DNA from: Cronobacter universalis NCTC 9529
GTDB lineage: Bacteria; Pseudomonadota; Gammaproteobacteria; Enterobacterales; Enterobacteriaceae
NCBI RefSeq assembly: GCF_001277175.1
Contig: NZ_CP012257.1
Location: forward strand, 4,216,001-4,280,000
Direction: 5' to 3'
DNA length: 64,000 nt
Shown here: positions 27,941-41,554 of the stretch, in pieces
Layout: each line of letters opens with the position of its first letter
How positions within the stretch are numbered: the first letter of the stretch is position 1
Notes under the pieces: model-generated
What the model was told of the DNA's origin: nothing
The model's database searches: none
Seen by the model: the letters and a program-made list of their open reading frames with translations, nothing else
Made by a program: the position numbers and the translations under genes

Positions 27941-30724
27941 TCAGTGCGCCTCATCCCAGTTTACGCCGCTGCCCACTTCCACCAGCAACGGCACGTCAAG
28001 CTGCATGCTGTTTTCCATGAGTTCATGGATTTTCTGCGATACCGCTTCCACGTCATCTTTATGCACTTCGAACACCAGTTCATCGTGCACCTGCATGATC
28101 ATTTTGACGCGCGGCTGCGCTTTCTCCAGCCAGCCATCGACCGCGATCATGGCGCGTTTGATGATGTCTGCGGCCGTTCCCTGCATCGGGGCGTTGATCG
28201 CCGCGCGCTCAGCGCCTGCGCGCCGCGCCGCGTTGCTGGCATTGATATCCGGCAGGTAAAGGCGACGCCCGTCCAGCGTTTCCACATAGCCCTGTTCTTT
28301 CGCCTGCTTGCGGGTGCGCTCCATATACTCCAGCACGCCAGGATAACGCTCGAAGTAGAGATCCATGTACTTCTGCGACTCTTTACGCGGGATATTGAGC
28401 TGGCGCGACAGGCCGAACGCGCTCATGCCGTAAATGAGACCGAAGTTAATCGCCTTGGCGCTGCGGCGCTGCTCGTTAGAGACGCTCTCCAGCGGCAGAC
28501 CGAACACTTCCGCCGCCGTCGCGCGGTGGATATCTTTGCCTTCCGCAAACGCGCTGAGCAGCCCTTTATCGCGCGAGAGATGCGCCATGATGCGCAGCTC
28601 AATCTGCGAGTAGTCCGCCGAGACAATTACATAATCCTCCGGCGCGATAAACGCCTGGCGGATACGGCGGCCTTCGTCGTTACGCACCGGAATGTTTTGC
28701 AGGTTCGGATCGGTGGACGACAGACGGCCAGTGGCCGTGACCGCCTGATGATAGGAGGTGTGCACGCGGTCGGTTTTCGGGTTAATCATCTGCGGCAGTT
28801 TATCGGTGTAAGTCGATTTCAGCTTCGCAAGGCCGCGGTATTGCAGAATGACTTTCGGCAGCGGGTAGTCGAGCGCCAGCTCTTCCAGCACTTCTTCTGA
28901 GGTAGACGGCGCGCCGCCCGGCGTTTTCTTCAGCGGCTTGATGCCCTGCTTTTCAAACAGGATGGTTTGCAGCTGTTTGGTGGAGGAGAGGTTAAACGGC
29001 TCGCCCGCAATCTCATGCGCTTTTTGCTCAAGCTCGGCGAGCTTAAGGGCAATCTCCTGCGAATGCGCGTGCAGCACCGCCGGATCGATTTTCACGCCGT
29101 TGCGCTCAATACGCGACAGCACCGGCACCAGCGGCATCTCAATGTGTTCAAAGATATTCAGCGGGCCTTTGTGCTGCTGGAGTTTCGGCCACATCTTCAG
29201 GTGCAGCTGGAGCGTCACGTCGGCGTCTTCCGCCGCGTAGCGCCCGGCCTGTTCGAGATCGATCTGGTTAAACGTGAGCTGGTTTTTACCTTTGCCGGCG
29301 ATCTGCTCAAACGTGATGGTGGTGTGTTTAAGCCAGCGGCTGGACAGGCTGTCCATATCGTGGCGGCCGGAGACGCTGTCCAGAATGTAAGATTCCAGCA
29401 TGGTGTCGAAGACAATGCCGCGCAGCTCAATGCCGTAGTTCTGCAAAATGCCGCGGTCGAATTTCAGGTTCTGGCCCACTTTCACCAGCGAGTCGTCTTC
29501 CAGCAGCGGTTTTAATAATTCCAGCACGCGATCGCGGGACAGCTGATCCGGCGCGTCGAGGTAATCATGCGCGACCGGAATATAGGCGGCAAGGCCAGGC
29601 TCGGTGGCGAACGAGATGCCGACGAGGTTAGCTGTCAGGTTATCCAGGCTGTCCGTTTCGGTGTCCACAGCCACCACCGGCGCGTTTTTAATGCGCTCGA
29701 TCCACGCCTGAAGCGTCTCTTCATCAAGAATGGTGACATAGCGCTCCGCAGAAAGCGCGACGGCCTCTTCTTCCGGCTCCGCGTCGACGACAATGGTTTC
29801 TGTGGGCTTCGCGGCGGGTTTGCCACGGGACTGGAGCCATTTGCCGGCTTCGAGATCGGACGTCCAGCGCTTAAATTCGTACTGACGGAAGAGCGCGAGC
29901 AGTTCATCGGCCAGCGGTTGCTGCACTTCCAGACGATCGTGGCTCAGCTCCAGCTCCACGTCGGTTTTAATGGTCGCCAGCTGATAGGAGAGATACGCCA
30001 CCTCTTTGTTCTGCTCAAGCTTCGCCGCCATGGTTTTAGCGCCGCGGAAGGAGAGCTCAGCGATTTTCTCCGGGTTGGCGTAGAGCGCGTCCAGACCGCC
30101 GAGCCCCTGTAACAGCGCCTGGGCGGTTTTCTCGCCGACGCCCGGCACGCCCGGAATGTTATCGGACGAGTCGCCCATCAGCGCCAGGAAGTCGATGATA
30201 AGCTCCGGCGGCACGCCATATTTCGCGCGCACTTCTTCCGGGCCCAGCACGGTGTTGGTCATGGTATTGATAAGCGTGACGTCTGGCGTGACAAGCTGCG
30301 CCATGTCTTTATCGCCGGTGCTGATGAGCACCGCCCGGCCAGCGGCGGCGGCTTCTTTGGCGAGCGTGCCGATAACGTCGTCCGCCTCCACGCCGGAGAC
30401 CGCAAGAAGCGGCAGGCCCATCGCTTTAACCATCGCATGCAGCGGTTCAATCTGCGCGCGCAGATCGTCAGGCATCGGCGGACGGTGCGATTTATAGTGC
30501 TCGAACAGTTCATCGCGGAAGGTTTTGCCTTTCGCGTCGAACACCACGGCCGCGTGGGTCGGCTGGTACTGCAGTATCAGGCTGCGCAGCATATTCAGCA
30601 CGCCATACATCGCGCCGGTGGGCTCGCCGGCGCTGTTGGTGAGCGGCGGAAAAGCATGATACGCCCGATACAGGTAAGAAGAGCCATCGACGAGAATAAG
30701 GGGATTTTCTGGGATCTGAACCAT
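27941..30724 (-). CDS. polA: DNA polymerase I
   Basis: PolA fills gaps and removes RNA primers in replication and repair. The 927-residue protein has the three expected parts: a 5'-3' exonuclease ([12 protein letters not shown], then [26 protein letters not shown]), a 3'-5' proofreading domain ([12 protein letters not shown]) and the family A polymerase with motif A DYSQIELR and motif [13 protein letters not shown] 30724 ([11 protein letters not shown]) matches E. coli; a 68-codon upstream open extension is not used. A DnaA box (TGTGGATAA, 30849-30857) lies in the promoter region. Spot 42 lies downstream on the same strand. Confidence 0.98.
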   Translation of the reverse strand: MVQIPENPLILVDGSSYLYRAYHAFPPLTNSAGEPTGAMYGVLNMLRSLILQYQPTHAAVVFDAKGKTFRDELFEHYKSHRPPMPDDLRAQIEPLHAMVKAMGLPLLAVSGVEADDVIGTLAKEAAAAGRAVLISTGDKDMAQLVTPDVTLINTMTNTVLGPEEVRAKYGVPPELIIDFLALMGDSSDNIPGVPGVGEKTAQALLQGLGGLDALYANPEKIAELSFRGAKTMAAKLEQNKEVAYLSYQLATIKTDVELELSHDRLEVQQPLADELLALFRQYEFKRWTSDLEAGKWLQSRGKPAAKPTETIVVDAEPEEEAVALSAERYVTILDEETLQAWIERIKNAPVVAVDTETDSLDNLTANLVGISFATEPGLAAYIPVAHDYLDAPDQLSRDRVLELLKPLLEDDSLVKVGQNLKFDRGILQNYGIELRGIVFDTMLESYILDSVSGRHDMDSLSSRWLKHTTITFEQIAGKGKNQLTFNQIDLEQAGRYAAEDADVTLQLHLKMWPKLQQHKGPLNIFEHIEMPLVPVLSRIERNGVKIDPAVLHAHSQEIALKLAELEQKAHEIAGEPFNLSSTKQLQTILFEKQGIKPLKKTPGGAPSTSEEVLEELALDYPLPKVILQYRGLAKLKSTYTDKLPQMINPKTDRVHTSYHQAVTATGRLSSTDPNLQNIPVRNDEGRRIRQAFIAPEDYVIVSADYSQIELRIMAHLSRDKGLLSAFAEGKDIHRATAAEVFGLPLESVSNEQRRSAKAINFGLIYGMSAFGLSRQLNIPRKESQKYMDLYFERYPGVLEYMERTRKQAKEQGYVETLDGRRLYLPDINASNAARRAGAERAAINAPMQGTAADIIKRAMIAVDGWLEKAQPRVKMIMQVHDELVFEVHKDDVEAVSQKIHELMENSMQLDVPLLVEVGSGVNWDEAH

Positions 30725-31152
30725 AATGTCCGTGCCTGATAATGAAGTTATGGATAAAGGATGCCATAGCCTGGCGCAAAACATGAAACCCAAAGGGCCG
30801 ATCGCAGGGAAAGTTTTGTCGATCCGCGCGATCACTCGCAATGCTGCCTGTGGATAACTTTGTGCACAAAAACCTAAGCTATTAATAACGTGAGATAAAA
30901 ACGTAGCGAAGCGCTGTAAATAACCCAATAAATCATAAACTTATAAAAACCCTGACGTCGCTAATTATTTTTTGGCGGAAAAGTTTTATTGTGGATATAA
31001 AAAACGGCTTTTGCCGTTTCGTCTGAAGCACGCTTAAAGCAGGGGTTTATTCATCGCAGGTTACGTTTAGGCTCATTACGTCAGAATGTTTTCTGTTAGA
31101 ATCTGCGCCCTCTGCCGTCCCCGGCATTTTATCGAATCGCCTGAAAACTATT
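30725..31152. promoter_or_regulatory. Divergent polA-yihG promoter region with a DnaA box
   Basis: These 428 bases hold no gene I can support. A perfect DnaA box, TGTGGATAA, lies at 30849-30857, about 125 bases before the polA start; DnaA is known to stimulate polA in E. coli. The middle is AT-rich. A hairpin, AAACGGC-TTTT-GCCGTTT (31002-31019), lies about 135 bases before yihG. Promoter hexamers could not be fixed with confidence. Confidence 0.6.
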
Positions 31153-32061
31153 ATGTCGAGATTACTCGCTGCGATGACGCTTATGCTGAGCGTCGCGTTG
31201 ACTATTGTGGTAACTATTTTATGTTCCGTGCCGATTATCCTTGCCGGAATAATTAAGCTGCTGCTGCCGTTGCCGGCGGTCTGGCGCTCGGTTTCCCGCT
31301 TCTGTAATTTTATGATGTATTGCTGGTGCGAAGGGCTGGCATTACTGCTGCGCCTGAACCCGCATCTCAAATGGGAAGTTCATGGGCTCACCGGGTTAAA
31401 TAAAAAGAGCTGGTATTTACTTATCTGCAATCACCATAGCTGGGCGGATATTGTGGTGCTGTGCGTGCTGTTTCGTAAGCATATTCCGATGAATAAATAT
31501 TTTCTGAAACAGCAGCTTGCCTGGGTGCCCTTTATTGGGCTCGCCTGCTGGGCGCTGGATATGCCATTTATGCGCCGTTATTCCCGCAGCTATCTGCTGC
31601 GTCACCCCGAACGACGCGGCAAGGATGTGGAAACCACGCGCCGCTCCTGCGAGAAATTCCGCCATCATCCGACAACCATCGTGAATTTCGTTGAAGGCTC
31701 ACGTTTTACCGAAGAAAAACAGCGCCAGCTGCGTTCACCCTTCCGGCATTTACTTCCGCCAAAAGCGGCGGGCATTGCGATGACGTTAAACGTACTGGGG
31801 AAACAGTTCGATAAGATGTTAAACGTGACGCTTTGCTACCCGGAAAATAACCGCACGCCGTTTTACGATATGCTGAGCGGAAAGTTAACGCGCATCGTGG
31901 TGCATATCGATTTATTGCCGGTGGAGGCCTCGCTGCACGGCGATTACGTTAATGATAAAAACTTTAAACGGGGTTTTCAGCAGTGGCTCAATGGATTGTG
32001 GAACGAGAAAGACGCCAGACTTGAAGCCATTTATCAGCAACATAAAAAAGCCGGTCAGTGA
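31153..32061 (+). CDS. yihG: Acyltransferase YihG (lysophosphatidic acid acyltransferase type)
   Basis: YihG is an inner-membrane acyltransferase of the PlsC superfamily; in E. coli it acts as a second 1-acylglycerol-3-phosphate acyltransferase. The 302-residue protein has a hydrophobic N-terminus, the catalytic HX4D motif in NHHSWADIV near residue 95, and the acceptor-binding block FVEGSRFT near residue 176. The start ATG 31153 (MSRLLAAMT) aligns with an internal Met of the E. coli protein, so the first ten residues of E. coli YihG have no counterpart. Its stop lies inside a terminator shared with dsbA. The E. coli neighbour yihF is absent. Confidence 0.92.
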   Translation: MSRLLAAMTLMLSVALTIVVTILCSVPIILAGIIKLLLPLPAVWRSVSRFCNFMMYCWCEGLALLLRLNPHLKWEVHGLTGLNKKSWYLLICNHHSWADIVVLCVLFRKHIPMNKYFLKQQLAWVPFIGLACWALDMPFMRRYSRSYLLRHPERRGKDVETTRRSCEKFRHHPTTIVNFVEGSRFTEEKQRQLRSPFRHLLPPKAAGIAMTLNVLGKQFDKMLNVTLCYPENNRTPFYDMLSGKLTRIVVHIDLLPVEASLHGDYVNDKNFKRGFQQWLNGLWNEKDARLEAIYQQHKKAGQ

Positions 32062-32072
32062 CCGGCTTTTTT
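32044..32072. terminator. Bidirectional terminator between yihG and dsbA
   Basis: GCCGGT and ACCGGC pair around CAGTG, with six A before and six T after. The yihG stop codon lies inside the stem. The element can also end the srkA-dsbA transcript on the minus strand. Confidence 0.88.
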
Positions 32073-32087
32073 AGTTATTTAATATGC

Positions 32088-32714
32088 TTACTTTTTGCCA
32101 AGCAGGTAGTTAACGGTATCCGCATATTGCTGGACAAAGACATCCATATTGCTGGTATCCATACCCTGCGGATTCAGCTGATATTTACCGTTAACGTACA
32201 TGGCAGGCACGCCCTGCAGGCCAACATCAGCCGCCGCTTTTTCCTGCTGCGCCACGAGCGATTTCACGACAAAGCTGTTCCAGGCGGCGTCATATTCTTC
32301 CGGCTTTACACCCGCATCGATAAAGACTTTGCGGATATCGGCGGGCGTTTGTACGGTCTGGGTTTTCTGCACCGCTTCAAACATCGGGGTCGTAATTTTA
32401 TCTTCGATGCCCATCGCCATCGCTACCGCCCACGCCTGCGTCAGTTCTTTACCCAGCGGGCCCAGGAACTCGACGTGATATTTAGTCATTTTAGTGCCTG
32501 CCGGCAGCTTTTTCTTCACGCCGTCGGAAATATGCAGCACTTCTTCAAACTGGTAGCAGTGCGGGCAGTAGAAGGAGAAGAACTCCATCACCTGCGGAGC
32601 TCCGGCAACCGGCTTCTCCAGCGTGTTGTACTGCTTCCCGTCAGCGTAGTCGGCGGCGGAAACGCTGAATGCCATCACCATACCGGCCAGCGCCAGCCAA
32701 ATCTTCTTCATCAT
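32088..32714 (-). CDS. dsbA: Periplasmic thiol:disulfide oxidase DsbA
   Basis: DsbA inserts disulfide bonds into proteins entering the periplasm and is re-oxidised by DsbB. The 208-residue precursor has a signal peptide ([19 protein letters not shown], cleaved after residue 19) and the active site Cys49-Pro-His-Cys52, numbered Cys30-Cys33 in the mature protein. Length and sequence match enterobacterial DsbA. It follows srkA by 24 bases on the same strand, so the Cpx-controlled srkA-dsbA arrangement of E. coli is kept. Confidence 0.97.
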   Translation of the reverse strand: MMKKIWLALAGMVMAFSVSAADYADGKQYNTLEKPVAGAPQVMEFFSFYCPHCYQFEEVLHISDGVKKKLPAGTKMTKYHVEFLGPLGKELTQAWAVAMAMGIEDKITTPMFEAVQKTQTVQTPADIRKVFIDAGVKPEEYDAAWNSFVVKSLVAQQEKAAADVGLQGVPAMYVNGKYQLNPQGMDTSNMDVFVQQYADTVNYLLGKK

Positions 32715-32738
32715 TTACTCTCTCCTGAATATTACAGA

Positions 32739-33725
32739 TCAATACATTGGCGTTAGTTGTAAAGGAGGCTCATTGAGCGCCCGAATTTGCTCGTTAAAAG
32801 TCGCCGTCTGACGGCGCCAGAAATCTTCTTCCGCAAGCCAGGGGAAGTTGCGTGGAAACGCGGGATCTTCCCAGCGGCGGATAAGCCAGGCCAGATAGTA
32901 GACCTGTCGCATCGCGCGCAGCGGCTCTATCAGCTCAAGCTCTTTGATATTGAATGTAGTGAACTCTTCGTAGGCTTCCAGAATGGTTTCCATCTGCATG
33001 CGCTGTTCGGCCGTATCGCCGTTCAGCAACATCCAGAGATCCTGAATGGCCGGACCGTTGCGGGCGTCATCAAGATCGACAAACAGTGGGCCGTCGCGCC
33101 AGAGAATATTGCCTGGATGGCAGTCGCCGTGCAGACGCAGGGCGTCATAACCTGGCTGCCAGCGAGCGGTTACCGCGTTCGTCAGCGCATCGGTTGCCTG
33201 CAAAAATGCCGCCTTGAGCGAAGCAGGAATAAGCGTGCTCGCCTCATAGACCGCGCGCGGCTCCAGCAGGTATTCATTGATGCCGATGGTCGGACGGTGC
33301 GAGAAGAGCCGCTGTTTGCCGGTCTGATGAATACGACCCAGATAGCGGCCAACCCATTCCATCTGGTCAAGGTTATCCGTTTCATACTGACGGCCGCCAA
33401 GGCCCGGGAAGACGGCAAACATAAAGCCATCATGCGTTAACAGCGTATCGCCATGAAGACGCAGCGGCGCGGCAACCGGGACTTCGTCGTTTTCCAGCTC
33501 CAGCGCGAAATGATGCTCTTCGCGGATTTGATCGGCGCTCCAGCGGTGAGGGCGGTAAAACTTCACAACAAAACGCTTACGATCTTCATCCTGAAAAAGA
33601 TAAACGCGGTTTTCAAAGCTATTAAGCGCGGTTAAGCCAGAATCCACACGAATCCCGTGTTCAAACAGGGCGTCCATGATGGTGTCTGGCTGTAGCGTCT
33701 GGAAATTAAAAGCGTTATCTGTCAT
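32739..33725 (-). CDS. srkA: Stress response serine/threonine kinase SrkA
   Basis: SrkA (YihE) is a Cpx-regulated protein kinase that protects cells from stress-induced death, including MazF-linked death. The 328-residue protein has the choline-kinase-like fold with Ser36, Asp201 in LRLHGDCHPGNILW and Asp217 in FVDLDDA, the same positions as in E. coli. I chose ATG 33725 (MTDNAFNFQTLQPDTIM); an in-frame ATG seven codons upstream has no match in E. coli. It precedes dsbA and follows yihD on the same strand. Confidence 0.95.
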   Translation of the reverse strand: MTDNAFNFQTLQPDTIMDALFEHGIRVDSGLTALNSFENRVYLFQDEDRKRFVVKFYRPHRWSADQIREEHHFALELENDEVPVAAPLRLHGDTLLTHDGFMFAVFPGLGGRQYETDNLDQMEWVGRYLGRIHQTGKQRLFSHRPTIGINEYLLEPRAVYEASTLIPASLKAAFLQATDALTNAVTARWQPGYDALRLHGDCHPGNILWRDGPLFVDLDDARNGPAIQDLWMLLNGDTAEQRMQMETILEAYEEFTTFNIKELELIEPLRAMRQVYYLAWLIRRWEDPAFPRNFPWLAEEDFWRRQTATFNEQIRALNEPPLQLTPMY

Positions 33726-33801
33726 CCCGATATCCGGAAAACACAAGCAATGCTTCAGGATATCATCTCAAAGCCGCAGCGAGAGCGTCTCTTACAAGCT
33801 T

Positions 33802-34071
33802 TTACTCTTTTATCACGCCGCGGGCGCGCAACAGGGCGGTTTTAAAATCGTCTTCGTAATCTTTCTGGATGCCAGGGATCACGGCGTCTTTATCAGCGTC
33901 ACGCATTTTTAACTGATAAATCAGGATATCATCGGTAAGATCGGCCAGTTCGCCGGTAAAACCGGATTCAGCGGCCAGCTTTTGCAGGAACTCCAGCAGG
34001 TTGAGATCGGGCTCTTTTTCCCAGGCCGGCTGAAGCAGTTCGATAACTTCATTAAGACGTTTGCATTTCAT
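33802..34071 (-). CDS. yihD: DUF1040 protein YihD
   Basis: This is an 89-residue, acidic, soluble protein ([23 protein letters not shown]...) that matches E. coli YihD, a conserved enterobacterial protein of unknown function. There is no signal peptide, membrane helix or known catalytic motif. AAAAGGAGAC gives a strong ribosome site. It lies 76 bases upstream of srkA on the same strand and is divergent from mobA. Confidence 0.92.
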   Translation of the reverse strand: MKCKRLNEVIELLQPAWEKEPDLNLLEFLQKLAAESGFTGELADLTDDILIYQLKMRDADKDAVIPGIQKDYEDDFKTALLRARGVIKE

Positions 34072-34137
34072 CAGGGTCTCCTTTTATCTGGCTGACACGT
34101 TAGCAGGGACAAAACCGTATGAAAAGAGGTGATATTC

Positions 34138-34716
34138 TTGGATAAGCTTAGCGCGATTACCGGCGTGGTGCTGGCGGGCGGCCGTGCGACGCGAATGGGC
34201 GGGCGGAACAAAGGGCTGATGCAACTGAATGGCAAAGCGCTCTGGAGGCATGTGGCGGAGCGCCTGGCGGCGCAGGTAGCGCACGTTGCGGTGAGCGCTA
34301 ACCGGGATTTGAACGCCTATCGCGAATGCGGTTATCCGGTCATTACCGATACCCTCCCGGATTTTCCAGGGCCACTTGCGGGAATGCTTGCTGTTATGCA
34401 GCAGCGTCATAGCGAATGGTATCTCTTTTGCCCGTGCGACACGCCGCATATTCCGGCCGATCTCGCGCAACGTCTGTGGACCGCGAAAGAAGCGCGCCCT
34501 GCCGTATGGGTTAACGATGGCGAGCGCGATCACCCTGCCATTGCGCTGATGCATCAATCCGTTAAGGTGCCTCTGGCCGAATACCTTGCGCGAGGAGAAC
34601 GCCGTGTGATGGTTTTCATGCGTGAGATTAATGGCTGTGGCGTGACGTTTGCGAATAAAGATGACTTTGCCAATGTGAATACGCTGGCCGAGCTTGAACG
34701 CTGGCAGGAGGAATAA
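34138..34716 (+). CDS. mobA: Molybdenum cofactor guanylyltransferase MobA
   Basis: MobA adds GMP from GTP to molybdopterin to make the bis-MGD cofactor for nitrate, formate and DMSO reductases. The GTP-binding loop [15 protein letters not shown] lies at residues 14-28 and the metal-binding block CPCDTPHIP follows near residue 100. I chose TTG 34138 ([15 protein letters not shown]), since AGAGGTG sits 7 bases upstream and the length before the loop then equals E. coli; GTG 34129 is the alternative. It gives 192 residues. The stop overlaps the mobB start by one base (TAATG). Confidence 0.93.
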   Translation: MDKLSAITGVVLAGGRATRMGGRNKGLMQLNGKALWRHVAERLAAQVAHVAVSANRDLNAYRECGYPVITDTLPDFPGPLAGMLAVMQQRHSEWYLFCPCDTPHIPADLAQRLWTAKEARPAVWVNDGERDHPAIALMHQSVKVPLAEYLARGERRVMVFMREINGCGVTFANKDDFANVNTLAELERWQEE

Positions 34717-35228
34717 TGGTTCCGTTACTGGGGATTGCCGCGTGGAGCGGTACGGGAAAAACGACGCTGCTTAAGGCCCTGATTCCGCTACTGCGCGAAC
34801 GAGGCATACGGCCAGGGCTCATTAAGCATACTCACCACGATATGGACGTGGATACGCCGGGCAAAGACAGTTATGAGCTTCGCAAAGCGGGCGCGGCGCA
34901 GACGCTGGTCGCCAGCGCGAAACGCTGGGCGTTGATGACGGAGACGCCGGACGAGGCTGAGCCGGACCTGCACTATCTGGCGAGCAGGATGAACAGCTCA
35001 CAGCTGGATCTGATTCTGGTTGAAGGGTTTAAACATGACGCGATCGCGAAAATTATGTTGTTCCGGGAGGGCACCGGGCGGGACCCCGCAGAACTGGCGC
35101 CGGATGATCATGTTATCGCCATTGCCAGTGACAGACCGCTATCTGAGGCGGAATTACCTGTACTGGATATTAACGATCCGGCGCAGATCGCGGCGTTTAT
35201 CGCTGACTGGCTGGCGCAACAGCGCTAA
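34716..35228 (+). CDS. mobB: Molybdopterin-guanine dinucleotide biosynthesis adapter MobB
   Basis: MobB is a GTP-binding accessory protein of bis-MGD synthesis and works with MobA; it helps but is not essential. The 170-residue protein has a Walker A loop, WSGTGKTTLL, at residues 8-17 and the LVEGFKHD block near residue 102. It is translationally coupled to mobA through TAATG. About 90 bases after its stop lies the terminator of the oppositely oriented rRNA operon. Confidence 0.95.
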   Translation: MVPLLGIAAWSGTGKTTLLKALIPLLRERGIRPGLIKHTHHDMDVDTPGKDSYELRKAGAAQTLVASAKRWALMTETPDEAEPDLHYLASRMNSSQLDLILVEGFKHDAIAKIMLFREGTGRDPAELAPDDHVIAIASDRPLSEAELPVLDINDPAQIAAFIADWLAQQR

Positions 35229-35320
35229 GTGAGGAGTTATTCAGGGAAGGGAGGCGGATGGAAAAGGATGAAGAGCTGAGGCCGGTAGCCTTATCTTTTT
35301 CTCCGGGTGCTCGGGGCGCT

Positions 35321-35355
35321 AAAAAGCAAAAACCCCTCAGCGGTGCTGAGGGGTT
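35321..35355 (-). terminator. rRNA operon terminator
   Basis: On the minus strand AACCCCTCAG-CACCG-CTGAGGGGTT is followed by TTTGCTTTTT, directly after the 5S gene. It matches the terminator type at the end of E. coli rrn operons. Confidence 0.9.
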
Positions 35356-35364
35356 CTTTATTTG

Positions 35365-35484
35365 ATGCCTGGCAGTTCCCTACTCTCGCATGGGGAGGCC
35401 CCACACTACCATCGGCGCTACGGCGTTTCACTTCTGAGTTCGGCATGGGGTCAGGTGGGACCACCGCGCTACAGCCGCCAGGCA
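35365..35484 (-). rRNA. rrf: 5S ribosomal RNA
   Basis: The minus strand begins TGCCTGGCGGCTGTAGCGCG and ends CTGCCAGGCAT; the two ends pair as helix I. The 120-base length and the conserved ACTCAGAAGTGAAACGCCGT block are typical of enterobacterial 5S RNA. It is the last gene of the operon. Confidence 0.97.
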
Positions 35485-35572
35485 AATTCTGTCCGTCCAC
35501 CGCTTTCGCCATGAACGTTATCCGTCACAAGCTGAATGTCTCTCTCAACACGCCAGACTTCTTTGGCGTTGT

Positions 35573-38474
<2,902 letters not shown>

Positions 38475-38590
38475 TCACAACCCGAAGAAGTCTTCGCGCT
38501 GCGAGTTTGAGAGACTCTGACACACCGCGCATTCCTTATTACGGAAGAATGCAACAGCGTGTCTGTTTCAATTTTCAGCTTGTTCCGGAT

Positions 38591-38602
38591 TGTTAAAGAG
38601 CA
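38591..38602 (-). promoter_or_regulatory. Spacer boxA antitermination site
   Basis: TGCTCTTTAACA on the minus strand, between tRNA-Glu and 23S, matches the rrn boxA consensus that loads NusB/S10 and keeps polymerase processive through the 23S gene. Confidence 0.85.
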
Positions 38603-38675
38603 AATATCTCAAACGTGACTTTACAGTCAGTTTTGAGATATTAATCGGTAACGCCTTTCACTCATTACCAGCAGG

Positions 38676-38751
38676 TGGCGTCCCTTAGGGGATTCGAACC
38701 CCTGTTACCGCCGTGAAAGGGCGGTGTCCTGGGCCTCTAGACGAAAGGGAC
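38676..38751 (-). tRNA. gltU: tRNA-Glu (anticodon UUC)
   Basis: The 76-base gene encodes a complete cloverleaf with CCA and the anticodon TTC (complement GAA at 38715-38717). Compared with E. coli tRNA-Glu it differs by a compensated pair in the acceptor stem: 5' GTCCCTT pairs with 3' AAGGGAC, where E. coli has GTCCCCT and AGGGGAC. It sits in the 16S-23S spacer, which marks the operon type (rrnB/C/E/G-like and not Ile/Ala). Confidence 0.97.
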
Positions 38752-38830
38752 TTCGCTTTCGCAGACAACCCTGCTTCTTTACTTTCTATCAGACAATCTG
38801 TGTGAGCACTACGAGGTTGTATCTTTCAGG

Positions 38831-40373
<1,543 letters not shown>

Positions 40374-40511
40374 AAAGTCTGATGCTCAAAGAATTAAACT
40401 GTTAGTTCGTAATGAATTAACTGTTGTTCACTTGAGACTTGATATTCGTTTATCGTCCGTAGACGTTAAGATATCAGTGCCCCGAGTGCCCACACAGATT
40501 GTCTGATAAAT

Positions 40512-40710
40512 TGTTAAAGAGCGGTGCGACGCGGCCTTCAGCCTGCTGTCGCGAGGTGGCGTATATTACGCTTTCCTCTTTCAGAGTCAAGCGTTTATTT
40601 TCGCTTTCGTCTGCCTGACGGGCCGGCTCGTTCGCCGTTGTGCCGTGTCAGTGGAGGCGCATTATAGGGAGTTCTTCTCAGCTGACAAGAGGAAATTTAA
40701 AAAAACTTTC
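40512..40710 (-). promoter_or_regulatory. rRNA operon promoters P1 and P2 with leader boxA
   Basis: On the minus strand, P1 has TTGTCA (40683-40688), a 16-base spacer and TATAAT (40661-40666), with an A/T-rich UP element (about 40690-40710) and a GC-rich discriminator GCGCC. P2 has TTGACT (40585-40590), 16 bases and TAATAT (40563-40568). The leader boxA, GCTCTTTAACA, lies near 40512-40522. The layout matches E. coli rrn operons, so ppGpp/DksA control at P1 is expected. Confidence 0.92.
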
Positions 40711-40839
40711 TAAGCGCGCTTTTTTTCACCATTTATCGCGTAAAACCGCCATATAGCCTGTTATTTGCCGTTTTTTACATCAGATCATGCCCTGCGGTGG
40801 CATACTACTGCGCGATGTACAGCTGAAGGAACTGCCATT

Positions 40840-41541
40840 ATGTCGTTACTGGCGCATCAACAGGCCGCCCAAAAGAACCTTTCTTATGTCCTGGCCGAAA
40901 AGCTGGCGCAACGCATCCTTAAAGGAGAGTTCAAGCCAGGCGAGATTTTACCCGGCGAGATGGAGCTGGGCGAACAGTTCGGCGTGAGCCGCACGGCGGT
41001 AAGAGAGGCCGTGAAAACGCTGACCGCCAAAGGTCTGGTTTTACCACGCCCGCGCATTGGCACGCGCGTGCTGCCCCAGAGCCAGTGGAACTTTCTGGAT
41101 AAAGAGTTGCTGACGTGGTGGATGGGCATCGAAACCTTCACGACCGTAGTTAATCACTTTCTGGTGATGCGCCACAGTCTTGAACCTCAGGCCTGCGCGC
41201 TGGCCGCGCTAAACGGTACCGATGAGCAAAAGCAGCGCTTCAGGAACACGCTTGATGAGATGGCCGCGCTCCAGGTCGCTTTTAACCGCGAACGCTGGAT
41301 AGAAACCGACATGGCCTATCATGAGCTGATCTATGAAATGAGCGGCAATCCTTTTATGACCGCTTTCGCCAGTCTGTTCCGCTCCATCTATTACAATTAT
41401 TTCACGTCGATAACGCACAACCAGGTTATCAAGCCCGACATTCATCAGGCGATAGCGGACGCCATTCTCTCGTCCCAAAGCGAAGAGGCGTATCGCGCCT
41501 GTCAGTCGCTTTTGCAGGCGACCGCATCGCAGGAAATATAA
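40840..41541 (+). CDS. yieP: GntR/FadR-family regulator YieP
   Basis: YieP is a transcription factor of the FadR branch of the GntR family. It has an N-terminal winged helix ([19 protein letters not shown], then [15 protein letters not shown]) and an all-helical FCD ligand-binding domain. ATG 40840 ([17 protein letters not shown]) aligns with E. coli YieP and gives 233 residues; the open frame before it runs into the rrn promoter region. It is divergent from the rRNA operon and is followed 13 bases later by hsrA, so it may control that gene. Its ligand is unknown. Confidence 0.93.
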   Translation: MSLLAHQQAAQKNLSYVLAEKLAQRILKGEFKPGEILPGEMELGEQFGVSRTAVREAVKTLTAKGLVLPRPRIGTRVLPQSQWNFLDKELLTWWMGIETFTTVVNHFLVMRHSLEPQACALAALNGTDEQKQRFRNTLDEMAALQVAFNRERWIETDMAYHELIYEMSGNPFMTAFASLFRSIYYNYFTSITHNQVIKPDIHQAIADAILSSQSEEAYRACQSLLQATASQEI

Positions 41542-41554
41542 CAACAGGATCCGC

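Noticed and set aside
27941..30928. Longer start for polA (995 codons)
   Set aside because: The extra 68 residues cross the promoter region and DnaA box; ATG 30724 gives the normal N-terminus.
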